Of a DNA stretch of 48,075 nt, positions 15,797-23,477 are shown piece after piece. The stretch is from JAGDXO01 sp964541025 (GTDB lineage Archaea; Thermoplasmatota; Thermoplasmata; Thermoplasmatales; GCA-001856825), in contig CAZIOW010000010.1 in NCBI GenBank assembly GCA_964541025.1, positions 1 through 48,075 of the forward strand, written 5' to 3'. Each line of letters opens with the position of its first letter. Within the stretch, counting starts at the first letter, position 1. The notes below the pieces were generated by a model. That model made no database searches, had not been told where the DNA came from, and saw only the letters and a program-made list of their open reading frames with translations. A program made the position numbers and the translations under genes.

Positions 15797-16993
15797 ATGG
15801 AAAGAAATATCGTCGTAGAATCATTACCACAGGCACCGGTTGAAAAAAGAGAAGTTGAAATAGTGGAGAGAAAGGGAATTGGGCATCCTGATTCAGTGTC
15901 AGATGGAATTGCAGAATCAGTAAGCAGGGCACTTTCCAATTATTACCTGAAACATTATGGCAGGATACTGCATCATAACACTGACCAGGTTGAGGTAGTT
16001 GGAGGTCAATCACAGCCAGCTTTCAATGGGGGAGTTGTTCTGGAACCCGTTTATATTCTGCTGTCAGGAAGGGCAACAACCACTGTTAACGGTGAAAGAA
16101 TTCCTTATAGAAGCATTGCTACGAAGGCAGCAATACAGTACCTGAGAGAAAGGTTTAATACTATAGATGTGGAAAGCGACATAATGGTTGACTGCAGAAT
16201 AGGTCATGGGTCAGTTGATCTCAGATCTCTCTATGATACCGCTAAGCTTCTTGCGAATGATACTTCATTCGGGGTAGGTTTTGCTCCATTCTCTGAAACT
16301 GAAAGGGCTGTCCTTGATGCTGAACACTACATAAATGGAGAATTGAAAAAAACAATCCCTGCACTCGGTTATGATGTAAAAGTTATGGGATTCAGAAAGG
16401 GGGATACAATAAATCTTACAGTTGCGGCGGCAATGGTTGGAAAGTACCTGAAAAATGAGGAAGATTATCAGGATAAGAAGGAAAAGGCAAGGGAGCTGAT
16501 ATTGAAACATGTTCAAAAGAACACCAAGAGGAATGTGAACGTATTCGTCAACACGGCAGATAGTCCGAAAGATAACATATATTACCTGACCGTAACGGGT
16601 CTCTCAATGGAGAATGGGGATGATGGATCTGTTGGAAGGGGGAACAGGGTAAACGGTCTCATAACACCCTACAGGCCAATGAGCATGGAAGCGGCAGCGG
16701 GAAAAAATCCTGTAACTCATGTAGGAAAGCTCTACAATCTTGCAGCATGGAAGATTGCAGAACAATGCCACAAGGAATCGAATGGCGAAGTAGAGGAAAT
16801 ACATGTCAGAATAGTTTCTCAGATTGGCAGGCCAATTGACGATCCACACGTTGCCAACATACAGATTGTAGGTACGGATGATGCAACAGCAAAGAGATAC
16901 CTCAAGGACTTCACAAACATTGCAGACGACTGGCTTGCACATCTCAACAGAATAACTGAGATGCTCGTGAAAGGCGAAATTCAGACATTCTGA
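15797..16993 (+). CDS. mat: S-adenosylmethionine synthetase, archaeal type
   Basis: 398 residues; makes S-adenosylmethionine from methionine and ATP. It belongs to the archaeal family that is only distantly related to bacterial MetK: ERKGIGHPDSVSDGIAESVS (about residues 24-43), HHNTDQVEVVGGQSQP, GHGSVDLRSLYD, and GDDGSVGRGNRVNGLITPYR with MEAAAGKNPVTHVGK. The start is ATG 15797, eight bases after a clear GGAGG at 15784-15788; the frame is open to a TTG inside that ribosome site, which is therefore not the start. A leadered mRNA is likely. Five bases separate it from the RimI gene, so they form an operon. SAM supply matters for the four radical SAM genes seen nearby only in a general sense. 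Confidence 0.96.
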   Translation: MERNIVVESLPQAPVEKREVEIVERKGIGHPDSVSDGIAESVSRALSNYYLKHYGRILHHNTDQVEVVGGQSQPAFNGGVVLEPVYILLSGRATTTVNGERIPYRSIATKAAIQYLRERFNTIDVESDIMVDCRIGHGSVDLRSLYDTAKLLANDTSFGVGFAPFSETERAVLDAEHYINGELKKTIPALGYDVKVMGFRKGDTINLTVAAAMVGKYLKNEEDYQDKKEKARELILKHVQKNTKRNVNVFVNTADSPKDNIYYLTVTGLSMENGDDGSVGRGNRVNGLITPYRPMSMEAAAGKNPVTHVGKLYNLAAWKIAEQCHKESNGEVEEIHVRIVSQIGRPIDDPHVANIQIVGTDDATAKRYLKDFTNIADDWLAHLNRITEMLVKGEIQTF

Positions 16994-16998
16994 GGTAT

Positions 16999-17439
16999 AT
17001 GTTCGTTCAGTTCAGGACATTCAGACCGGAATATCTGCAACAGATAATTGACATAACAAGGCGCAACCTGACTGAACGATACAATGATTTTATTTTTTTA
17101 GATATTTACAGGTCTTGGCCTTCCGCATTTATAATAGGAATGGCTGAGAATAAGGTTGCAGGATTCATATGTGGTGGATTATCAGGTGAAAAGGAAGCCA
17201 GGATCCTGATGTTTGCAGTGGATAGCCCTTACAGGAAAATGGGCATAGGTACTGGCCTCATAACACTTTTTGAGCAGGAAGCTTCCAATGTGAAGGTAAA
17301 TAGAATAAAATTAGAAGTAAAGACTGATAATATAGAAGCTATAAATTTCTATAAGAATAGGGGTTACATAATAACTGGGCTGCTTCCTTCCTATTACAAC
17401 GATGGATCAGATGCATACATTATGCAGAAATTTATTTAG
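16999..17439 (+). CDS. rimI: GNAT N-acetyltransferase, RimI/ArdA (N-terminal acetylation) type
   Basis: 146 residues, the GNAT fold. VAGFICGGL is strand 4, and ILMFAVDSPYRKMGIGTGLI carries the acetyl-CoA pyrophosphate loop in the RimI form (V-x2-x-Y-R-x2-G-I-G). IKLEVKTDNIEAINFYKNRGY is the classic C-terminal block. Archaeal RimI-type enzymes acetylate protein N-termini in the manner of eukaryotic NatA. The gene follows the SAM synthetase by five bases and overlaps the convergent BtuF-like gene by eight bases at its end. Substrate inferred from the family. Confidence 0.85.
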   Translation: MFVQFRTFRPEYLQQIIDITRRNLTERYNDFIFLDIYRSWPSAFIIGMAENKVAGFICGGLSGEKEARILMFAVDSPYRKMGIGTGLITLFEQEASNVKVNRIKLEVKTDNIEAINFYKNRGYIITGLLPSYYNDGSDAYIMQKFI

Positions 17440-18247
17440 GTACTAAAGAGGAAAGCCAGGGTAGAGTTTCCCTAATGAAAGAAGGGCCGTGGTGGGCGAA
17501 GAAATCATAGTTTCCAGGTGTGATAAATATTCTGTGATTCCTGTATGCGCCGATATTTTGCCAGCTTCTTTCACTTACAATTCTCTCCACAATATTTTCA
17601 TCCCTCCTGGAAAACATCTTGGGTTCAAGTATTATGAAATGGGGGTTAATATCCCTAACAAAATCTGAATCTGGTGTGATCCATTCCTTCATCTCCTTCG
17701 CATAGATAGGATTAAGACCCATGAAAACCAGGGAATCAGTGATGTAAGACAGGGCCCCGAAGGTCACAGGACCCCCCAGATCGAGTTCAATGTACACTGA
17801 TTCTCCGTTGAACTTATTCAATCTATACAATTGTTGAACAAGCTGCGATTCAATATTTCTTGCTTCATCAATTCTTCCTGTCACTATTCCAACCCTCACG
17901 ACAAGATCAATTATTCCAGAAAGCGTTGCGGGTAGCTCAAATGAAAATACATTGAATTTACCCCTAATATCATCCACCAATTTATCCTGATATCCTGTTA
18001 CCGTTAGAATGATATCAGGATTCAAATTTTCGAGCAATTCTCTATTCACATACCCGTAACTTCCAACTTTCCTCTTCTGTCTTGCTCTGTCAGGGCGAAC
18101 GCAGTATGGTGTGACTCCATCAACCAAATCCTCGAGTCCAAGGTCGAATAGTATCTCAGTAACTGCAGGGCTTAAACTTACTATGCTTCCTATTTTTTCA
18201 GGTATCTTTACTCTGAACCCCCGTGCATCTCTCAATTCATGAATCAT
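17432..18247 (-). CDS. BtuF-like (cobalamin/iron-chelate binding fold) protein without signal peptide
   Basis: 271 residues of the helical-backbone metal-chelate binding fold used by ABC transporter binding proteins: IGSIVSLSPAVTEILFDLGL at the front, NRELLENLNPDIILTVTGYQ, and the C-terminal SWQNIGAYRNHRIFITPGNY and GPSFIRETLPWL. There is no signal peptide, no lipobox and no membrane anchor, so the protein as read is cytoplasmic, where a transport function makes little sense. It is translationally coupled by ATGA to scpA and thus to smc. No permease or ATPase is nearby. It may bind a corrinoid or other ligand inside the cell, or the true N-terminus could lie elsewhere; no better start is visible. 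Confidence 0.8.
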   Translation of the reverse strand: MIHELRDARGFRVKIPEKIGSIVSLSPAVTEILFDLGLEDLVDGVTPYCVRPDRARQKRKVGSYGYVNRELLENLNPDIILTVTGYQDKLVDDIRGKFNVFSFELPATLSGIIDLVVRVGIVTGRIDEARNIESQLVQQLYRLNKFNGESVYIELDLGGPVTFGALSYITDSLVFMGLNPIYAKEMKEWITPDSDFVRDINPHFIILEPKMFSRRDENIVERIVSERSWQNIGAYRNHRIFITPGNYDFFAHHGPSFIRETLPWLSSLVPK

Positions 18248-19029
18248 ACTGCAAACAGATCTTCCTCAAGCTTAGTTTCTGGAACGGGAGACTGTGTCTC
18301 AGATTTATCGACTATTTTTATCCAGATTGTTCCGTAAGGTATTTCCTGATTCACTTCAGTTCTTCCATAATATGTCAGGAAAAGAGTTGATATTATGACA
18401 TCTATCAGGTCTTCCCTTGAACCTTCAAGGATAGAGTCCATGGGGAAATGATCTGTGCCCAGATCTATCATCCTTCTCCATATTTCCTTTATGATTACAT
18501 GAAGATCCTCTGGATGTGAATTCTCCTGAAATATTATCTTCTTGGCTTTCTTAAGGCTGTTTCTAACCGCGTTGAGTGGAGTATTCTTTATTGCATCAAT
18601 AATGTCCTGTACTGTGATGTTCCTCTTTTCAACAGGTATGTATGACAGCGAGATATTATCGAAATTTTCAGGCTCCTGTTGTGAGAAATCATAGAACATA
18701 TCATCCAGCTGTTCCTCGATAACCTCATTTTTAGGAATAAGTATTTCACTCTTCATCCTGAGGTTTATCCAGGCAAAGTAAATTATTTTCCCGGCAACTG
18801 GGAAATCCCTGAATTTGTCGTTGATCTCATCCATGAAAATTCTCGTGAACTTTTCAAGGTCAATATTCCATGGATCAAGGTCATATTTGCTCACGACTTC
18901 AAGGACCTTTAAAATGATTTCTGTCCTTCTCTTTTCAAGCTCAGGATTCAATTCATTTTCAACCATCTTCTCTATTACAGTCTTGTCCCCTTCTTCATTG
19001 AGTATACCTGTCAAAATTTCCATGCTCAT
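18244..19029 (-). CDS. scpA: Segregation and condensation protein A (kleisin)
   Basis: 261 residues. The kleisin bridges the two heads of SMC in the condensin-like complex. The N-terminal helical domain has EILKVLEVVSKYDLDPWNIDLEKF, a close ScpA pattern (D-P-W-x-I-D/N), then FPVAGKIIYFAWINLRMKSE. The C-terminal winged helix includes DLIDVIISTLFLTYYGR followed by the ScpA-like VNQEIPYGTIWIKI. The central part is acidic. The start ATG overlaps the smc stop as ATGA, giving a tight smc-scpA pair. No scpB is seen in the window. Confidence 0.92.
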   Translation of the reverse strand: MSMEILTGILNEEGDKTVIEKMVENELNPELEKRRTEIILKVLEVVSKYDLDPWNIDLEKFTRIFMDEINDKFRDFPVAGKIIYFAWINLRMKSEILIPKNEVIEEQLDDMFYDFSQQEPENFDNISLSYIPVEKRNITVQDIIDAIKNTPLNAVRNSLKKAKKIIFQENSHPEDLHVIIKEIWRRMIDLGTDHFPMDSILEGSREDLIDVIISTLFLTYYGRTEVNQEIPYGTIWIKIVDKSETQSPVPETKLEEDLFAV

Positions 19030-22000
19030 GTGATCACCTGCTCCTCCGAGCCCATATCTCTTGTTATCACTATGCTGCTCCTGTCCTGATAAGTTACCCC
19101 AATCATCTGGTGTGCGTATTTCATTGTGGATTTTCTGAGAGTGACGGCTATTATTTGTGCATTGTCAGAATTCCTCCTGAACATCCTACCGACATTCTCA
19201 GCGTTCACTCCATCCAGAAACATATCCACCTCATCCATGAAATATATGGGGGAAGGATCATACTGCTGTATTGCTATAATGAATGATAAAGCTGCAAGGC
19301 TCTTCTCTCCTCCACTTAGTGAAGCAAGATTGTCCACTTTCTTCCCTTTTGATGATGCCCTGATGTATAGGCCACCTTCGAATGGATTTGTAACATTCTC
19401 AAGGTACAGGTACCCTTCACCTCCATTTGTAAGCTCCCTGTAAATATTTATAAAATTCTCATTTACCTTTTCGAATACTTCCAAGAACACTACTTTCTTC
19501 TGCTCCTCCAGTCTTTTCTCAAGGTCCTGAAGCTTACTTATTTCAAGTTCGAGATGCTCCTTCTTTTCCTTCAGTTCCTTCAATCTTGCGCTCTCCTGAT
19601 TATAATCATCTATGCTCTTAAGATTCACTGGCTCCATCTGCTTCAGGGTATTCTCAATCAAAGTTATTTCCTTCTTTATCTCCTCTGAAGACCTGTGATC
19701 TTCTGAAAATGATAATTTCCTCTCCTCTATCTCTCTCCTGATCTCAGCAAGTCTCTGCTCAGCATCGCTCATCTTGGATTGGAGGGAAAGCATAAAGTCA
19801 AACTTCGTCTTCTTCACTGTGTTCAGAGAATCTATCTCACTCCTAACCTTGAATTTTTCATTGTTTAGTTGTTCTATTTCCTTTCCCTTCTCCTTAAGTC
19901 TGGATTCCATTTTCTCGTAAATGGACGATATTGCCTGGATCTCATTCTTCATCCTGTTATTTTCTTCAAGCAGATTTTTTTTCTTATCTTCATATGACTT
20001 CAAATCCTTATCATCCGATGATATTGACTCATTAATGGAAGTTATAGTTGCGTTAAGTGATCCGATTTTGACCTTAACTTCATTTATTTCAGAAGATAAA
20101 GAATTAACAACTTCTTTCTGCTGGTTAAGTTGAACTTTAAGCGAGGAAATCTTATCCCTTGTTTCCCTGTCAAGCAGTGAATCCCTCTCCTTATTTATTT
20201 TCTCTATGCTTGCATCAATTTCAGATATTTCCTTTGATAAGGACATGATATGATTCTTAATCCTTGAAATTTCATCTTTATTAAGTTCAAGCAGTTTTTT
20301 CCTTCCTTCAACATAATCCTTCTTCTTTCTAAGCTGTTCCTCCAGTTCCTTCTTTCTCTCAGTAAGCTGTTGGTAAGTACCTTCCCCCTTTCCTGTCTCT
20401 AAGTTAGCTTTGTTTATCTTTTCAGTAATATTTCTCAATTCCTCTTCAAGATCGTTCAATTCATCTCTTATCTCTTTCCTTTTATTTTTTAAACTGGAAA
20501 GCTTGGAGGTGATCGATTCTATGTCCTTTTCTATCTCCCTCTTTCCCAGATTTCCGCCAGTCATCGCATTGCTCGGATCTATGAGGTCACCCTCTAAGGT
20601 AACAATACGAACTCCACCCATTATTTCCCTAGCAGTATTCATATCAGACACCAGTATGGTATCTGAGAAAACATAACTTACAATACTGTCAAGAGATGGT
20701 TCATACTTTATATTATTAACAAGCAGACCCATTGTTCTCTTATCCTGAGAAAGCATCAATGACTTTCCTTTGGGCCTTATTGGTATGATTTTGTTCAGTG
20801 GAAGGAATGTCAATCTTCCCTTTTCCCTCTTTTTAAGAAGTTCTATGGCAGCCTGAGCATCGGCATCAGTTTCCACAACAATGCTCTGTAGTCTTCCTCC
20901 TCCTGCCGCTCTTACTGCCTTCTCATATTCCTTTGAATATGATATGAGTGAATCAACTGTACCCCTTATTCCCTTAAGGTTTCCCCTTGAAGACTCAGAA
21001 AGAATGAAATTTATACTGTCCCATATCCCTGAAAGTTTAACTCCCTGCATTCTACCTGCCTCGCCCTCGAGCTTCTCTATTTCCTTTGTGAGGTTGTCCT
21101 CTTCCTGGCGAAGCTCAGATGACCTATTCTTTATTTCAAGGTACCTTTTTTTAAGCGAATCAGATACATTATCTCCCTTGTTGAGATTCTTTATTCTCCA
21201 GTCACTGTCCTTAATGGAAAATTCCAAAGTCTGAATCTCTTCCTCTCCCTTCGATATTTCTTCAATTAGACTATTTTTCTTAGCTTCAAGTTTGGCTTCC
21301 TCAGAGGAAGCGCCATTAAACTCTATCATCACTTTATCCCTTTCTTTCCTAAGTGTTTCTATTTTTTTATTGAGTTCATCATTCTTTGTCAATGAGTCCC
21401 TTGCTTTGTTGTCAAGATCATCGATCTGTTTTTGAAGCGATGATAATTTTTCCATCTCCCTTTTAAGAGAATTTTCCTGATTTGTAAATTCTTTGTTCAA
21501 TGAAGTTAGTTCTTCCTCTAGCTTTTTCTTCCTTTTCTTCAAATCTTCAATTTCCAATTTGTAATCTGATATTTTTTCCTCAAGGTTGTCTTGCTCCATC
21601 TGTCCCTTTGCATAAGCAAGTTTCTTTGTATCAAGGTCCCCTTTTATTTTCTGAAATTCCTCTATTTCTTTATTATCTTTCTCAAGATTTTTCAGCCTTT
21701 CCTCAAGATCATTATTCCTGTTGACAAGGTTCCTGATAGATTCGTCAGCTTCCCCTATCTCCTGGTTGATTTTGCCGATCTGCTCATTTATCGTCACAAT
21801 TTCCTTTTCAATCTCTGTCTTCTTTCTGTGCTTGAGTATGCCTTCCAGTCTGTTCATCTCACCTTTCTTGTCAAGGTATAACTGTGCCTGATCCTTTTCC
21901 GAAGATAGAAGTTCCACCCTACTGCTGATCTCAGTTATCAAAGCTTGAACAGTGACCATATTCTCCTGGACTTTATTCCTGTCCTCTCCAGTTTTCTCTA

Positions 22001-22532
22001 TTTCCTGATTATATGCAGAGATGCCTCCTACCTCCTCTAATATTCCCCTCCTCTCGTTTGGTGTCATCTCCACAATGCTAGTTATATCTCCCTGCCTCAC
22101 GAAATTATAACCATCGGCAAATATCTTGGCCTTTTCAAGGAGGTATTCAAAATCCTGGAGCCTGGCCTTATCCTCATTTATAAAATAATATGAAGAATAA
22201 TCATCATTTGTCTCTGAAAGCTTTACCACTCTTGTAAATGTGACTTCATTTGAATCAAGTGGTATTGATTTATCTGAATTGTCAAATGTAACACTGGCCT
22301 TAAGGTATGGGGATAATTTTCCGGAATTGTTCCTGTGAATAAGATCAGTGAGTTTCTGGGCTCTCAAAACCTTGTTGCTCTTGGTCCCGAGTACAAAAAG
22401 GAGTGCGTCCCCAATATTGCTCTTTCCGGATGCATTTGGTCCAGTGATGCTAGTATATCCTCTCTTAAAATCTATTACCGTCCTTTTTCCAAAGGACTTG
22501 AAATTTTCCATTTCTATTCTTTTAAGGAACAT
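19026..22532 (-). CDS. smc: Chromosome segregation ATPase SMC
   Basis: 1168 residues, full length. Walker A ITGPNASGKSNI lies at about residues 29-40 and the Q-loop region NFVRQGDITSIVEM near 150. Long heptad-repeat coiled coils flank the hinge (about 500-650, with IRGTVDSLISY, RLTFLPLNKI and NAMTGGNLGKRE). The ABC signature LSGGEKSLAAL lies near 1070, with Walker B PIYFMDEVDMFLDGVN near 1095. It entraps and compacts chromosomal DNA with ScpA. The start ATG follows GTGAGGTAAA, a good ribosome site, and the leader holds palindromic sequence (see separate entry). First gene of the smc-scpA-BtuF-like operon. Confidence 0.97.
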   Translation of the reverse strand: MFLKRIEMENFKSFGKRTVIDFKRGYTSITGPNASGKSNIGDALLFVLGTKSNKVLRAQKLTDLIHRNNSGKLSPYLKASVTFDNSDKSIPLDSNEVTFTRVVKLSETNDDYSSYYFINEDKARLQDFEYLLEKAKIFADGYNFVRQGDITSIVEMTPNERRGILEEVGGISAYNQEIEKTGEDRNKVQENMVTVQALITEISSRVELLSSEKDQAQLYLDKKGEMNRLEGILKHRKKTEIEKEIVTINEQIGKINQEIGEADESIRNLVNRNNDLEERLKNLEKDNKEIEEFQKIKGDLDTKKLAYAKGQMEQDNLEEKISDYKLEIEDLKKRKKKLEEELTSLNKEFTNQENSLKREMEKLSSLQKQIDDLDNKARDSLTKNDELNKKIETLRKERDKVMIEFNGASSEEAKLEAKKNSLIEEISKGEEEIQTLEFSIKDSDWRIKNLNKGDNVSDSLKKRYLEIKNRSSELRQEEDNLTKEIEKLEGEAGRMQGVKLSGIWDSINFILSESSRGNLKGIRGTVDSLISYSKEYEKAVRAAGGGRLQSIVVETDADAQAAIELLKKREKGRLTFLPLNKIIPIRPKGKSLMLSQDKRTMGLLVNNIKYEPSLDSIVSYVFSDTILVSDMNTAREIMGGVRIVTLEGDLIDPSNAMTGGNLGKREIEKDIESITSKLSSLKNKRKEIRDELNDLEEELRNITEKINKANLETGKGEGTYQQLTERKKELEEQLRKKKDYVEGRKKLLELNKDEISRIKNHIMSLSKEISEIDASIEKINKERDSLLDRETRDKISSLKVQLNQQKEVVNSLSSEINEVKVKIGSLNATITSINESISSDDKDLKSYEDKKKNLLEENNRMKNEIQAISSIYEKMESRLKEKGKEIEQLNNEKFKVRSEIDSLNTVKKTKFDFMLSLQSKMSDAEQRLAEIRREIEERKLSFSEDHRSSEEIKKEITLIENTLKQMEPVNLKSIDDYNQESARLKELKEKKEHLELEISKLQDLEKRLEEQKKVVFLEVFEKVNENFINIYRELTNGGEGYLYLENVTNPFEGGLYIRASSKGKKVDNLASLSGGEKSLAALSFIIAIQQYDPSPIYFMDEVDMFLDGVNAENVGRMFRRNSDNAQIIAVTLRKSTMKYAHQMIGVTYQDRSSIVITRDMGSEEQVIT

Positions 22533-22543
22533 TTTACCTCACT

Positions 22544-22583
22544 GTATGACGATCGTCTGTTATATGGCATCAATATGTCATAC
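22544..22583 (-). promoter_or_regulatory. smc: Inverted repeats in the smc leader
   Basis: A perfect 10-base palindrome GACGATCGTC (22548-22557) lies 16-25 bases upstream of the smc ATG. It overlaps a longer inverted pair, GTATGAC (22544-22550) with GTCATAC (22577-22583), 26 bases apart. A TATA-like ATATATATACC lies just further upstream (about 22585-22600). The layout fits an operator or RNA structure downstream of the promoter. No regulator is known to me. Confidence 0.38.
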
Positions 22584-22649
22584 TTGGTATATATATTTTT
22601 CCTAATTTTTTCCAATAATTAAAGTAAAATAATTTATGACATACTTTTA

Positions 22650-23477
22650 TTAGAAAATAAAATGTAAAGAGATGAAGTAAAATATGAGTCCCAGGAATAT
22701 CCCATTCATCATGTAAGGCAGACCTGGCTGGGGTTTACGTGACGCAAAATACATCATCGGAATGAATGAAGCAGCGGCAAATGCAAAAGAAACTGCATAT
22801 GCCGTGAAATTAACATCAACCAGAATCGCCATGAGAGCGAATGTTGGAAGTACAGTATCACCAAATCCCATAGCTATTGTCTCATCCCCCTCACCTGCTG
22901 AAAATAATAATGGTAATCCAGAATCCATTGCAGTCTCAGCAACTTCTATCATGCTCTTTGCGATGTTGACAGAGAGATAATCATAGATTGAGAATACTGC
23001 CATTATAATGACAGTTATCTCAAGGGTGATGATAGATGCAAGAATGGCTGCAATCCCAGCCCCAAGAATGATTCCAAGTGCATAGACCGCTATTCTCTTT
23101 CTCTTAAAAGAGAAGAAAATAAGCGTAACCGTAAGCATCACTGTTATTATAAAATCAGGAATCAGGAATAGGAATGATAAGTCCATGAGGAGTATCACAA
23201 ATAGAGAATATCCCAGAAGAATTCCTATAAGAATTTTCAGGACAGAGATTTTCTGTTTTCTTGCTAGGTATATGAATACAAGCGTGAAAAGAATTATTGC
23301 AGCAATGTAGTATATCGGGAAAATAATAGAATTTCCACTGGATTCCTTGAGTGATTGTGTTGCAGGAGATATGAAAAGGGGTAGAGAATATATAGCAAGC
23401 ACATTTGTGAGGACAAAAATAAATAGGAATATCAGTCTCCTGTACCACGTCTGCTTGGGCATTTTGGATTCAGGCAT
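22650..23477 (-). CDS. Presenilin/signal-peptide-peptidase-type intramembrane aspartyl protease
   Basis: 275 residues with about nine hydrophobic segments. Two catalytic Asp motifs of family A22 are visible in consecutive helices: SIYDYLSV (YD, near residue 164) and MGFGDTVLP (GxGD, near residue 206). The substrate-binding PAL motif near the C-terminus appears as PGLP (near residue 252), as expected in archaeal members. Such enzymes cleave transmembrane helices, for example leftover signal peptides. The gene starts inside topA, 46 bases before its stop (31 bases if the second Met is used), a large overlap that implies cotranscription. Physiological substrates are unknown. Confidence 0.85.
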   Translation of the reverse strand: MPESKMPKQTWYRRLIFLFIFVLTNVLAIYSLPLFISPATQSLKESSGNSIIFPIYYIAAIILFTLVFIYLARKQKISVLKILIGILLGYSLFVILLMDLSFLFLIPDFIITVMLTVTLIFFSFKRKRIAVYALGIILGAGIAAILASIITLEITVIIMAVFSIYDYLSVNIAKSMIEVAETAMDSGLPLLFSAGEGDETIAMGFGDTVLPTFALMAILVDVNFTAYAVSFAFAAASFIPMMYFASRKPQPGLPYMMNGIFLGLIFYFISLHFIF

